DNA of 64,000 nt from JAGNHS01 sp964609695 (GCA_964609695.1 CAZSSP010000002.1:62001-126000); one strand, 5' to 3'; shown: positions 16,627 to 25,788, counted from the first letter of the stretch. A program made the numbers and translations. Notes: a model not told the origin generated them from the letters alone.

Positions 16627-18228
16627 TTAATCGTCATCTCCATCGTGGCCAGGGCCTCGTTTATCGTTGGCTGCTAGTTTCATAAGGCTTCTCTTGTCGA
16701 GACCATATTTTGAAACTTTCATGATGAGACCCGCTCGGCTAATGCCTAGTTCTTTAGCGAGCACACTTTTGTTCCAACCTGTTCTGCGAAGTCCATCGCG
16801 AATCATATCTCGCTCGAGTTCTTCGAGAGCATCTTTGAGTTTTCCAGAAAGGCGTGCGCCTTGGATTTTTTGCTTTTCACCAGCTTCACGAATTCGTGGA
16901 GAGAAAATTTCAGGAGTGATGAGCTTTTCATTTCCTGTCAAAACTGTACCGCGCTCCATTTCGTTTTCGAGTTCTCGAATGTTTCCTGGCCAGTGGTAAT
17001 CATATAGTTTCTCAATAGCGCGCTTAGTGAGCACCTTGGGTTCGAAGCCTTTTTCTTTGGCCGATTTGGCTAAGAAATGCTCGCCCAATAAAAGAATGTC
17101 TTCTTTTCGATCACGAAGGGGCGGTACTAAAATACCGATCACGTTGAGTCGGAAATATAAATCTTGTCGGAATGTGCCCTCTTCAACCATCGATTTAAGA
17201 TCGCGGTTGGTGGCGGCGATAATTCTGCAATTTCCTTTTTTAGGCTCAGTGGCACCTACTGGAGTGTAAGATCCATCTTGAAGCACGCGAAGTAACTTAA
17301 CTTGCATGGCAGGAGAAATATCTCCAATTTCGTCCATGAATAAAGTTCCGCCATTGGCCGTTTCAAAGCAACCCTTACGGTCGCGAAGTGCGCCTGTGAA
17401 AGAGCCCTTCATGTGACCAAAAAGTTCACTTTCTAAAAGATTGTCGTTAAAAGCAGCACAGTTGATGGGTAAAAATATTTTTTCTTTTCGAGGAGAATTA
17501 TAGTGAATGGCTCGAGCAATGAGCTCTTTACCAGTTCCGTTTTCACCTTGAATCAATACAGTGCTTTCGGATTCTTTAATTTTGTCGAGTAAAGAATAAA
17601 GCTCTTGCATGGGTTTACTTTTACCAATCATAGAATCGTAGCGATAACGATTTCCTAATTGATTGTTGAGGTCTTGAATGCGTTCTTCGCGAGTTATAAT
17701 TTCTTTATGAAGGGTCACAATTTCTTGTGCCACAAGGTCGGCTAGTTCTCTAAAATATTGCATTTCACTTGGGGGAATAAACTTCAAAGCTTGAAGCGAT
17801 TTTTTTGCATCCACTTCTGTGATGCTGAAAGTGCTTGTTTGCTTAAAAAATTCTTTATTTCCCTTATGGTCTTCTTCATTTTTGAAAGCTAGGGCTACGA
17901 CTGAGCCTAGGTATTCACCGTCGACTACAATAGGAAAAGCTACACCTTGAACACCGCTGAAAAATTCAAATTCATGGTATCGAAGATCGCCCTTGCGAAG
18001 GCTTACGTTCACTTTTTCTACAATTTGAGAAAGATAATCGAAGCCAGACTCTTGGTGAAGCACTTGTCCAAGGAGGGTGTTGGACCATTGTCTTTTTTCA
18101 CCGCGATGAGAGTTGCGAATGCGACCTTGATCGTCTGCTAAGAGAATGTCGACTTGAAACCAACTTCCCAGCACCTCTCTAATTTTTCTGACAACGTGGA
18201 TGCGTTCAAATTCTTCCCACTTAATCAT
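16627..18228 (-). CDS. Sigma-54-dependent transcriptional activator with GAF-like sensor
   Basis: A 533-residue enhancer-binding protein. The N-terminal part (about 1-175) resembles a GAF sensor ('WFQVDILLADDQGRI', 'GVAFPIVVDGEYLGSVVALA') and is not a receiver domain, having no phospho-acceptor Asp motif. The AAA+ core has Walker A 'GENGTGKELIARAIHY', the sigma-54 contact loop 'GSFTGA' (classically GAFTGA), Walker B 'GGTLFMDEIGD' and 'LYFRLNV'. A Fis-type helix-turn-helix forms the C-terminus ('GWNKSVLAKELGISRAGLI'). A good Shine-Dalgarno (AGGAGG) precedes the ATG. It sits downstream of a histidine kinase gene with a 78-base gap. The kinase may act elsewhere because this activator lacks a receiver. 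Confidence 0.9.
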   Translation of the reverse strand: MIKWEEFERIHVVRKIREVLGSWFQVDILLADDQGRIRNSHRGEKRQWSNTLLGQVLHQESGFDYLSQIVEKVNVSLRKGDLRYHEFEFFSGVQGVAFPIVVDGEYLGSVVALAFKNEEDHKGNKEFFKQTSTFSITEVDAKKSLQALKFIPPSEMQYFRELADLVAQEIVTLHKEIITREERIQDLNNQLGNRYRYDSMIGKSKPMQELYSLLDKIKESESTVLIQGENGTGKELIARAIHYNSPRKEKIFLPINCAAFNDNLLESELFGHMKGSFTGALRDRKGCFETANGGTLFMDEIGDISPAMQVKLLRVLQDGSYTPVGATEPKKGNCRIIAATNRDLKSMVEEGTFRQDLYFRLNVIGILVPPLRDRKEDILLLGEHFLAKSAKEKGFEPKVLTKRAIEKLYDYHWPGNIRELENEMERGTVLTGNEKLITPEIFSPRIREAGEKQKIQGARLSGKLKDALEELERDMIRDGLRRTGWNKSVLAKELGISRAGLIMKVSKYGLDKRSLMKLAANDKRGPGHDGDDD

Positions 18229-18306
18229 TTGCGGCCTCCTGTCTATCTTTTCGGCACTGGTGTCAGAAACTTTAACAGCACTGTATAAAGATTGGTGGGT
18301 GCGACT

Positions 18307-19650
18307 TTACGCGGCGTAAGAGGCTTTAGCCTGAGCTTTCTTTACCCATAGCTCAAACCTAGCTCCGCTGGAGTTTTCATCGCTTACGTTGAGAATTCTC
18401 AGTTCAGCGTTTTGGCGCTGTGCAATCATTCGACAGAGATAAAGTCCCAGTCCTGTGCCGTGTGTGGATTCTTTGGTTGTAAAAAAGGGCTCAAAAATTT
18501 TGATTTTAATATCTTCGGGCACTCCACCACCACTATCGGTAATGGAAATTCCAAAACTGTCGGGAGTTTCTTCAATGTGAAGTGAAACTTTTTTAATGGG
18601 AGATTTCATGCAAGCATCGCGTGCATTGATTAAAAAATTAATAATAATTTGTTCGAGTTCAACTTTAGATCCTTGAATCATGTGATCTTTTTCGGGAATC
18701 TCCCAAGTCATTTGTACCTTGGCAATTTTTAAATGTTCATGAGTGAGTTCTACGGATTCTTGAACGAGTTCTGTGAGTGAACATTGAGAATCGGGTTTGT
18801 CGATTTCTTTTCGAGAAAACGAACGAAGTGCACGAACAACATTCATCACGTGCTGAATATTTTTATCGAGACGATCAAGAGTTGAGGTGATGATGTTGTT
18901 TTCAACTTTTAATTCTTTAATTTCTTCATTGAGCTGATATTGATAACCATGAATGTTGAGAATGGATCCTGAGATTTCGTGAGCAAGGCTGGCGCTGAGT
19001 TCGCCAAGTAATTGAAGCCGCCCAGCGTGTATTCTTTGCGTGTCATAGGAGAATTTGCCAAACATATCTTGTAAAAAGCGATTTTGCCTTCGGCTATAAA
19101 GTGAAGCGAGATAAATGAACGTAAAATGAAAAACGGCATGAACGGTGACTGTTAGAAAAACGGCATTTCTACCTTGAGCATAATCCCAGTAAAAAGGCTT
19201 AGACCAACTCAAGGCACTCAACCAGCATAGGGCCCAGAAAGCGGCCGCTTTAGGGCGATCCCAATTCCATGAACTCGCTAAACTTAGTGCTGAAATCGTA
19301 AAAAATAATGGCGCCAGTGGAATAAAAGGAAGGCCTTGCCCGCTTAAGAAATAACAATAGAGTTGAAAAATTCCAAGACCCATAGAGAGATAGAGTAGGG
19401 AGCGCTCTTTGTATCGAAGCGACATTAAGCAGCTCACGTGGAGAGTGAGCCACGAACTTACTAGCCATGGGTTCCAAAAATAATTTTTAAGACTGAGGTT
19501 CATCCATAATGAACCTGCAGAAATAAAGAAGAAAGCCGTCAAATAGATCGTGAACAGGGATTCCCGTTGTAATCTATCTTTAAGTTCTTGGCGGCTGAGA
19601 TTGTTCTTCACCAAATAAGGTATCGACCTATCTACACCAAATCTTAACAA
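18307..19650 (-). CDS. Membrane-bound sensor histidine kinase
   Basis: The frame opens at a TTG at 19650 (447 residues); a GTG at 19611 (start V-K-N-N-L-S-R-Q) is an equally plausible start, and neither has a strong ribosome-binding site. About six membrane helices occupy residues 30-190. The HisKA H-box is 'LLGELSASLAHEISGSILNI', followed by the N-box 'IINFLINARDACM' and the G boxes 'ITDSGGGVPEDIKIKIFEPF' and 'GTGLGLYLC'. It is thus a complete HisKA-HATPase kinase of the NtrB-like class. No dedicated periplasmic sensing domain is present, so it may sense membrane state. It precedes the sigma-54 activator gene. Confidence 0.88.
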   Translation of the reverse strand: MLRFGVDRSIPYLVKNNLSRQELKDRLQRESLFTIYLTAFFFISAGSLWMNLSLKNYFWNPWLVSSWLTLHVSCLMSLRYKERSLLYLSMGLGIFQLYCYFLSGQGLPFIPLAPLFFTISALSLASSWNWDRPKAAAFWALCWLSALSWSKPFYWDYAQGRNAVFLTVTVHAVFHFTFIYLASLYSRRQNRFLQDMFGKFSYDTQRIHAGRLQLLGELSASLAHEISGSILNIHGYQYQLNEEIKELKVENNIITSTLDRLDKNIQHVMNVVRALRSFSRKEIDKPDSQCSLTELVQESVELTHEHLKIAKVQMTWEIPEKDHMIQGSKVELEQIIINFLINARDACMKSPIKKVSLHIEETPDSFGISITDSGGGVPEDIKIKIFEPFFTTKESTHGTGLGLYLCRMIAQRQNAELRILNVSDENSSGARFELWVKKAQAKASYAA

Positions 19651-19709
19651 GTGATTTTTAAAATCACTTTAGAAAATGCGCAGGGTGCAAAAAGTCAAAA
19701 ACTTGGCAC

Positions 19710-20159
19710 TTAGAAAAGACTTCTAATTCCCAAGCCTAAAAGGAGAGAACGTGTGCGCTGTTCGGGAAAAATACCCTTTATTTGTAAATAGGCGGAGAGA
19801 CTTGGCGATAATGCAAATAAATAGTTGGTGCCTAACTGAAACATTGTATACCAGTGGCCACCCTTTTCCGACCAAAAGGCTTCGTTGAAAATCATGTAGA
19901 CTTCAAAGGGTTCAATGCTCCAGCGAGTGTCTATTCCTAGAGCGCTGTAGCTTTTACTTTGATCGTAGGAAAATCCCAATCCAAATTCATCCCAAGGGTA
20001 ATATCCGTAAATGAATCCACCGCTCAAAGTTTTTGAGCTCAGGTCGACACCACCTTGAGCGTGTAAATAATAATCTGTAGCATCTGCGGCAAATGTTTGT
20101 TGAGAAAGAAAAGCTAAGCTCAAACTTAGAAAAATAGCGCCAATATTTGTTTTGAACAT
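19710..20159 (-). CDS. Small outer-membrane beta-barrel-like protein
   Basis: A 149-residue protein with a Sec signal peptide (IFLSLSLAFLSQQTFA, cleaved before A-D-A-T). The mature part alternates polar and aromatic residues ('TLSGGFIYGYYPWDEFGLGF', 'HWYTMFQLGTNYLFALS') and ends in an aromatic residue (L-F), as outer-membrane strands do. About eight strands would fit. No specific family was recognised. It begins 8 bases after the glpX stop, so it may share the glpX transcript. Confidence 0.65.
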   Translation of the reverse strand: MFKTNIGAIFLSLSLAFLSQQTFAADATDYYLHAQGGVDLSSKTLSGGFIYGYYPWDEFGLGFSYDQSKSYSALGIDTRWSIEPFEVYMIFNEAFWSEKGGHWYTMFQLGTNYLFALSPSLSAYLQIKGIFPEQRTRSLLLGLGIRSLF

Positions 20160-20167
20160 TCTTGGAC

Positions 20168-21124
20168 CTATAAGGGTTTGCGATCAAAGCGATGTTGCGC
20201 TTGAATTTCGCGAACGGTTCCTGTTTTAGAGCGCATAACAATAGAATGGGTTGTGCAGCCTCCACCAATAAAATGAACACCCTTAAGCCAAGAACCATCG
20301 GTCACGCCTGTAGCGCAAAACATCACATCTCCTTGCGCGAGTTCTTCCATTTTATAAACCTTATCCATATCCTTTACGCCCATTTTAACGGCTCGTGATT
20401 TTTCTTCGTCGTGACGCCAAAGTAGCTTACCGTAAAAATCACCACCGAGAGCTTTAAGGGCGGCGGCGGAAATCACACCCTCAGGTGCTCCTCCAGAGCC
20501 CAATAAAATATCGATACCTGTCGAAGGATTGCAGGTTGAGATGGCGGCAGAAACATCACCGTCGGCGATGAGTTGAATGCGGCATCCAAGTTTTCTAACG
20601 TTGTTGATGAGATCGTTGTGCCGATCTCGCTCGAGAATAATCACAGTCACTTCGGAGAGACTTTTATTTTTGCAATTGGCCACCACGTTGAGAATGTCTT
20701 TGAGGGGCATGTCGTAGTGAATTTTGCCTTTGCACTCGGGACCAACGGCAATTTTGTCCATGTAGGTGTCGGGTGCGTGTAAAAAATGTCCTTCTTCAGC
20801 AACAGCAATCACGGAAAGAGCGCCGCTGTGTCCTTTGGCTACAAGGTTGGTGCCTTCAAGGGGATCGAGCGCCACATCCACTTTAGGACTGTCGTTATTG
20901 GCAATTCCAAAAGTTTCGCCGATGTAGAGCATGGGAGCTTCGTCGCGTTCACCTTCGCCAATCACAACACGACCTTTAACATCGAGTGAGTCGAAGGCTT
21001 TTCTCATGGCGTCGACTGCGGCTTGGTCGGCTAAGTTTCTTTCACCGCGCCCCATCCATCGCGCCGATGATATAGCCGCTGCTTCTGTAACTCGTACAAA
21101 TTCTAATGCAAGATTTCGATCCAT
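20168..21124 (-). CDS. glpX: Fructose-1,6-bisphosphatase class II
   Basis: GlpX removes the 1-phosphate from fructose-1,6-bisphosphate in gluconeogenesis, dependent on Mg or Mn. It is 318 residues, slightly below the usual 320-340. The family signatures are 'LALEFVRVTEAAAISSARWM', 'GRGERNLADQAAVDAMR', the metal site 'VVIGEGERDEAPML' and 'DVALDPLEGTNLVAKG'. 'GSGGAPEGVISAAALKALGG' is the sugar-phosphate loop. A strong Shine-Dalgarno (GAGGAGGG) stands a few bases before the ATG. It is located 22 bases after mutS2, so the two are likely co-transcribed. Its substrate is made by aldolase (fbaB, 14.1 kb). Confidence 0.95.
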   Translation of the reverse strand: MDRNLALEFVRVTEAAAISSARWMGRGERNLADQAAVDAMRKAFDSLDVKGRVVIGEGERDEAPMLYIGETFGIANNDSPKVDVALDPLEGTNLVAKGHSGALSVIAVAEEGHFLHAPDTYMDKIAVGPECKGKIHYDMPLKDILNVVANCKNKSLSEVTVIILERDRHNDLINNVRKLGCRIQLIADGDVSAAISTCNPSTGIDILLGSGGAPEGVISAAALKALGGDFYGKLLWRHDEEKSRAVKMGVKDMDKVYKMEELAQGDVMFCATGVTDGSWLKGVHFIGGGCTTHSIVMRSKTGTVREIQAQHRFDRKPL

Positions 21125-21146
21125 GATCCCTCCTCAAAAATACCCG

Positions 21147-23582
21147 TTAAACGTCTAACTCTACTACAGTCACTCCATCGCCACCTTCACCAGGCCAAGA
21201 GCCAGGGCGGAACTTTAAATCAGGTCGATCTAAAGTTAAGTGCTGACGAATAGCGTCCTTTAATTTCTCACTACCATGACCGTGAATAATGGTCACCGAG
21301 CTCGCCTCATTGCGTAAGAGTTCATTGAGCGCAGCTTCGATTTTAATCATGGCTTCATCGACAACTTTTCCTCGAACATCGCAAATACTACCTTTGACTG
21401 GGCCGTCTTTACTCGCGTTCGAAGATAAAGTGAGTTTGCTACTGTTTCTTTGAGCGGCAGCGGCCTGAGCTTCTTGAACACTTCGGAAGTGATCGGCTTG
21501 TCCGCTTTGCGGCTTGCGAATTCTACTTAAAGAAACTCGAGTTTTTAATTCACCAACTTGTACGAGTATTAAAGTGTTGGGAGTGAGTCTTGTGGTGTCG
21601 ACATTGTCGATCACTTTGCCCATTCCTAATCCACTAATATCCACTAAGTTCCCTGCTTTTAAATAATCCCCATCTTCTGGAGTGAGGGGTTGTGTGTCGC
21701 TCAGGCCGGGATTTTGAATGTTTTTTCTAATTTTTTCTGCAGTGTCGGAAAGTTGATTGAAAAGTTTTTGCCCACCGCTTTGGAGATCTTCTTTGGTCGC
21801 GTTTTTTACCGATTCAGATAGCTCTTTCTTTAAAATTTGGAGTTCTTTAAGCATTTCTCTAGAATCTTGAGATATCTGTGTGTGAAGTTTTTCTTGATAT
21901 TCTTTTCGCTTGAGTTCTGCGCGAGCCCATTCTTCTTGAGCAAGAGTTTTTTCTTTGGCTAATTCTGCTTCTTTTTCTTCATATTTTTTACGGGTTTCTT
22001 CGAGTCGAAGAACAGCTTGCGAAAAATCAAAGGAGCTATTGCCTCTAAGGGCTCGAGCTCTCTCTATAATGTTATGACTTAAGCCCAAGCGCTCAGCGGT
22101 ATCGAGCGCTGAAGACTCACCTGGCACATCAAGAATGATTTCATAAGTCGGTTGTCGAGTTTTCGAATTAAAGGCCATAGCAGCAATACGGCAGCGCTTA
22201 TCGTTCATGGCGAAGTTTTTGAGTCGACCAAAATGCGTTGTAATAAAAAACGATGCTTTTTTATCGAGAAAAGCTTCAAGCACGGCCTGCGCTAAACATT
22301 CCCCTTCTTCTGGAGAGGTAGAGGTGGCAATTTCATCGATAAGAATTAAAGTTTTTGAATCTGAATTTTTTAGGAAGTCGTTGAGCACGTTAACGTGTCC
22401 CGAAAAAGATGAGAGATCTTTTTCAAGATCTTGCTCGTCGCCAATGTCCACTAAAATTTTATCAAAGGCCTCGGGAAAATGTGCCGTCTTGCTGGGAACA
22501 GGAAGTCCTGCTTTGGCCAAACAATAAGCTAAACCCACACTCTTTAAGAGCACAGTTTTTCCGCCGGTGTTTGGACCTGTTAAAACGAATCCCTTATCCC
22601 AGGCCAGCGTGTTGGGGATAACGTTCTCTCTAAGGGAGAGTAGAGGATGGCGTAGTTTCGTGAAGTCGAAGCCCTGACGGTCCCAACTGGCCGTGCAAAT
22701 GTCGCCCGACCATTGGGCAACGAGCTTAGCGCCCGCACTCAGTAAATCGGCTCGAGTGAGAATTTCTAAATTGCTTCTGAGTTGAGACACGAAGGGCTGA
22801 GTGTTTTGTACGACGGCCGTAAGAATTCTTTCGATTTCGATTTCAATTTCTTTTTCGGCCACTTTTAATTTGTTGTTGGCATCAACCACGTCTTCGGGCT
22901 CGATGAACAAAGTGGATTCAGTTTTAGAAAGGTCGTGAATAATTCCTGGTGCGCGTCCTCTAAAATTAGTTTTTACAGGAATAACATAGCGACCTTGTCG
23001 AACGGTCACATAGCGATCTTGGAGTATTTCGGCCTGTTTGGGATTGTGTAGGAAATCATCCAGTTTTGATTTGATATTTTCGTGTAAGGATTTAGCAAAT
23101 TTTCTAAGTGCAAATAAATCTTCCGTGGCGTTGTCAACAATTTCTCCTTGTGGAGACAAGAGTGAAAAATGTCGTTGGCACCACTCTTCTAATTTATCGA
23201 GTCCAAAAAGTTGTGCTTGGAGATCGTTTTTATCGGTAGGGTATCTTTGTAAAAAATGGAATAAACCATGAACCCCTCTTTGAAACCGAACAAGAGTGGC
23301 AAAGTCTTCTACTAAAATGCTTCCCGATCTTTCGATTCTCTTAAGGATGGGTTCAATGTCTTGGATGTCGGCTAGAGGTAATTTGAGGTGAGTGTTGCGT
23401 TCAAACTCCGCAAGCTCGAGAACTGCGCGCGACATTTTTTGTGACTCTTCGATGGAATTTAATAAGCCTGGAGTCCATTGAGAGGCGCGGTGTTTGCCAA
23501 AGTCGCACTGACAAGCCTCTACTAGAAAATCTTGAATCGAAGGCCATTCTAAAAGCTCTAAGGTGCGCGAATCTTGTGACAC
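21147..23582 (-). CDS. mutS2: MutS2-family ATPase with C-terminal Smr domain
   Basis: An 811-residue protein with the MutS2 layout: an N-terminal clamp/lever region, the ABC-type ATPase core (Walker A 'TGPNTGGKTVLLKSVGLAYC', Walker B 'LILIDEIATSTSPEEG', and 'SFFITTHFGRLKNFA'), a long coiled coil (about 515-640, Glu/Lys-rich) and a C-terminal Smr domain ('CDVRGKVVDEAMIKIEAAL', 'VTIIHGHGSEKLKDAIRQHL'). MutS2 rescues collided ribosomes and in some bacteria suppresses recombination. The Smr LDLRG motif is C-D-V-R-G here, and HGxGxG reads HGHGSEK. It lies downstream of the NFACT-R gene, which also belongs to ribosome rescue in other bacteria. Confidence 0.92.
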   Translation of the reverse strand: MSQDSRTLELLEWPSIQDFLVEACQCDFGKHRASQWTPGLLNSIEESQKMSRAVLELAEFERNTHLKLPLADIQDIEPILKRIERSGSILVEDFATLVRFQRGVHGLFHFLQRYPTDKNDLQAQLFGLDKLEEWCQRHFSLLSPQGEIVDNATEDLFALRKFAKSLHENIKSKLDDFLHNPKQAEILQDRYVTVRQGRYVIPVKTNFRGRAPGIIHDLSKTESTLFIEPEDVVDANNKLKVAEKEIEIEIERILTAVVQNTQPFVSQLRSNLEILTRADLLSAGAKLVAQWSGDICTASWDRQGFDFTKLRHPLLSLRENVIPNTLAWDKGFVLTGPNTGGKTVLLKSVGLAYCLAKAGLPVPSKTAHFPEAFDKILVDIGDEQDLEKDLSSFSGHVNVLNDFLKNSDSKTLILIDEIATSTSPEEGECLAQAVLEAFLDKKASFFITTHFGRLKNFAMNDKRCRIAAMAFNSKTRQPTYEIILDVPGESSALDTAERLGLSHNIIERARALRGNSSFDFSQAVLRLEETRKKYEEKEAELAKEKTLAQEEWARAELKRKEYQEKLHTQISQDSREMLKELQILKKELSESVKNATKEDLQSGGQKLFNQLSDTAEKIRKNIQNPGLSDTQPLTPEDGDYLKAGNLVDISGLGMGKVIDNVDTTRLTPNTLILVQVGELKTRVSLSRIRKPQSGQADHFRSVQEAQAAAAQRNSSKLTLSSNASKDGPVKGSICDVRGKVVDEAMIKIEAALNELLRNEASSVTIIHGHGSEKLKDAIRQHLTLDRPDLKFRPGSWPGEGGDGVTVVELDV

Positions 23583-23593
23583 TGCTTTACACT

Positions 23594-24859
23594 CTAGTGC
23601 CCAAAAATTTCTTTTTCAAAGGCCTCGTCTTTGCGCACAAAAAGAGTTTCGGAGCGTTGTATGCTTAACGCACCCTCTTTGCTCTTAATTTTCTTTAAAT
23701 AGCGTCTTTCGGTGTAATCTACAGTGGCCTGGCCATTTTCGCGTGATTGAGAGTTTAAAAGAGCCAATTGCGCCCCTGATTCCAAAAGCCATTGAGGGGC
23801 GTCGTCTTTGGCGCCAAAACCCTTTTGACCTCTGGGAATCCAAACATGGGCTCCACCAAGGCTTCTAACGTGAAACCAGAGGTCGCGATCTTTGGCTTGT
23901 TTAAAGAGTTCATCGTTTTCAGTGGCGCTGCGACCAATTCTGGCCCAAATCTTATTCTTCAGGCACACCCATAAACCTGGTTTTTTTTGCGGGCGTGATG
24001 GAATGTTGTTTTCCGAGGGGGCTTGGCCTTTTGGAGTGTTTAGAATTTTTTGACTTAAGTTTTTGGACTTTTCCACTTCCTGGTAGCGTTTTTCTCCATT
24101 AATTTTTTTTCTCTCCATTCGTCTTATGAGCTTATAAGATTTTTCTAGAGCGGATTTTCGCTGTGAGGGGCTCCAGGGGGCTAAAAGTTTTTTTTGAAAA
24201 AGTTCTTCCAAAATTTTTTGATCTTCTGGGTTCCAGCGATTTTTTGAATCCCATAAGGTGGGGTCGTTTTGGAATTTTTTTAAAATACCTCCATAGCGAT
24301 CTAAGAAAGTATGGGCCTCTTCTATGTCTTCTTTAATTTTACTAAGAAGTTTAAGTTTCTTTTTATCCTCTGGAGGAATAGTGGCACTAGTTTCAGTGCT
24401 TTGAGTTTCTTCGTTGCTTAGGGGCAATTGAGCTAGATTGAGTGAAGAAAGAAAAGCTTTTTTATCTGGAATTTGAAATTTAAAATCCAATCCATTTTTG
24501 TTGATTTTTATTTCAATACTCCGAGAGTCTGCAAACTTTAAGAGGCAAGACTCCGCATCACTTCTCTCACAAGTTAAGAGTTCTGTGTTTAAAAAGTGGG
24601 CTCTGAGGTAAAGGATGGCCTGAGGAACTTGTTGATTAGCCCAGGATGGGAGTTTCGGAAGCCCTTCTTCTTTTTGCCATAATTTAATTTCACCTGAGTT
24701 CGTTTTAGCGATTAAAAGTCGCCCTTTGGGATAGCTTTCCAATTTAATCAAATAGGCTGATTGTTGGGGGTCTTTTAGGGCCTGAACTTTTTGAAAACGC
24801 AGTCCGCCAACAAATGTATTGACAAATTGCGTTAGGATGTTGTTAGACAAGACGATCAT
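23594..24859 (-). CDS. NFACT-R domain protein, RqcH-related
   Basis: A 421-residue protein. The C-terminal third has the NFACT-R (DUF814) domain: 'KDRDLWFHVRSLGGAHVWIP' and 'VDYTERRYLKKIK' match the RqcH/Tae2/NEMF family. A coiled coil lies in the middle (about 180-290). RqcH recruits Ala-tRNA to stalled 50S subunits and adds C-terminal alanine tails. This protein is shorter than RqcH (about 550-570) and its N-terminal part only loosely resembles NFACT-N ('RFQKVQALKDPQQSAYLIKL'), so tailing activity is uncertain. The neighbour mutS2, 11 bases downstream, acts in the same collided-ribosome pathway in Bacillus, which supports a quality-control role. Confidence 0.8.
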   Translation of the reverse strand: MIVLSNNILTQFVNTFVGGLRFQKVQALKDPQQSAYLIKLESYPKGRLLIAKTNSGEIKLWQKEEGLPKLPSWANQQVPQAILYLRAHFLNTELLTCERSDAESCLLKFADSRSIEIKINKNGLDFKFQIPDKKAFLSSLNLAQLPLSNEETQSTETSATIPPEDKKKLKLLSKIKEDIEEAHTFLDRYGGILKKFQNDPTLWDSKNRWNPEDQKILEELFQKKLLAPWSPSQRKSALEKSYKLIRRMERKKINGEKRYQEVEKSKNLSQKILNTPKGQAPSENNIPSRPQKKPGLWVCLKNKIWARIGRSATENDELFKQAKDRDLWFHVRSLGGAHVWIPRGQKGFGAKDDAPQWLLESGAQLALLNSQSRENGQATVDYTERRYLKKIKSKEGALSIQRSETLFVRKDEAFEKEIFGH

Positions 24860-24885
24860 AGTAAGTTTAGGAGCATACTATCACG

Positions 24886-25581
24886 ATGTCATCAAAAGCG
24901 AAGAAGAAAGAAACACCAAAAAAAGCCAAGTCCGCTAAGGGCAAGGTTACGCCTAAAAAGCCTGAGAAAAAAACTAAAGCTGCTCCAGCAAAAAAAGCTG
25001 CTAAGGCCGCAAAAGCTCCTGAGGCTGAACAGCCCAAGAAGTTAACTGAAAAAGAAAAACGAAGAAATCTTGCCGCTATGGCTCTTGAGGGGACTGTTGA
25101 AACTCAAGAAACGAGCGAAGAAGATGAATTCGATCCCGAAGCCTTTTTTGCTGCTTCAGGTGGAAAAGGAATATTTCGCTCACACGTTATGCGTAAAGAG
25201 CGTGTGGATTTTCACTTAGAAGTTAGATACCGATTTTTAAAAGATCCTTTGGTTCAAACAGCTCAGTTAATCAATCTTTCTAAGGGTGGATTAGCTCTTA
25301 AAACTTCAAAAGTTGTCAAAGCCAATACTGTTCTTAAAGTTGAAATTCCTTTGCCTCATACTTCTGAACTCTTCAGCATTCAGGTTGAAGTGATTTGGAG
25401 TCATAAGGTTGAAATCGATGACGAGAGTTTCATCCATACTGGAACTCGCTTCATGCCCATGAGTTTAGCAAAGCAAAGTGTGATCAATCATTTCATCCAA
25501 CAAAGACGAGATGAGCTTGTTATGGCTAAAATTGGTCTTGATAAGTTTACAGACTCGGTTCCAGTGGCCGGCATAGATTGA
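24886..25581 (+). CDS. PilZ-domain protein with Lys/Ala/Pro-rich N-terminal tail
   Basis: A 231-residue protein. Residues 1-65 are almost entirely Lys, Ala, Pro, Glu and Thr, like histone H1-type tails. Residues about 95-225 form a PilZ domain: the R-x-x-x-R-like switch in 'MRKERVDFHLEVRYR' and 'LINLSKGGLALKTS' (N-x-S-x-x-G, the c-di-GMP-binding motif), then 'VEVIWSHKVEID' and 'HTGTRFMPMS'. PilZ proteins bind cyclic di-GMP and control motility or attachment. The tail might bind nucleic acid or an acidic partner. It diverges from the NFACT-R gene (26 bases between starts) and has an AGGAG ribosome site. A long hairpin follows its stop. Confidence 0.82.
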   Translation: MSSKAKKKETPKKAKSAKGKVTPKKPEKKTKAAPAKKAAKAAKAPEAEQPKKLTEKEKRRNLAAMALEGTVETQETSEEDEFDPEAFFAASGGKGIFRSHVMRKERVDFHLEVRYRFLKDPLVQTAQLINLSKGGLALKTSKVVKANTVLKVEIPLPHTSELFSIQVEVIWSHKVEIDDESFIHTGTRFMPMSLAKQSVINHFIQQRRDELVMAKIGLDKFTDSVPVAGID

Positions 25582-25593
25582 TTAAGTTGCGCT

Positions 25594-25698
25594 GAAAAAA
25601 AGCCATCTTCGTTGTTGCTCAGTCGCTTCGCTCCTCATGTAGGCTCAAACTACACTGCGGTGCTCGCTCCCTTCGCGCCTCGAATATGGCCTTTTTTG
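25594..25698. terminator. Hairpin with T tract after the PilZ gene
   Basis: GAAAAAAAGCCAT at 25594-25606 pairs with ATGGCCTTTTTTGA at 25685-25698 (one mismatch in about 12), enclosing about 78 bases that contain a TGTAG/CTACA mini-stem. The T-run on the right arm and its position 13 bases after the PilZ stop make it a likely terminator for the plus strand. The A-rich left arm would serve the opposite strand. Confidence 0.55.
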
Positions 25699-25731
25699 AG
25701 CACAACAAAAAAATTCATGTATATCTTGAAA

Positions 25732-25788
25732 GCTTCCCGAAGGTCGAGCCGGATGGCGAAGCTCTGAGGAGGGGGAACCCCGAATGCC
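25732..25788 (+). repeat. Short repeat, family B, copy 1
   Basis: The stretch TTCCCGAAGGTCGAGCC (25734-25750), then xxATxGGCGAAG and CTGAGGAxGGGGG, recurs on the opposite strand inside the hairpin at 52700-52821. Both copies can form a small GCC-GGC stem (GCC-GGAT-GGC here, GCC-TATA-GGC there). This copy lies between two convergent genes. The rest of the 25582-25887 gap is the PilZ hairpin and about 100 bases with nothing recognised. Confidence 0.6.
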
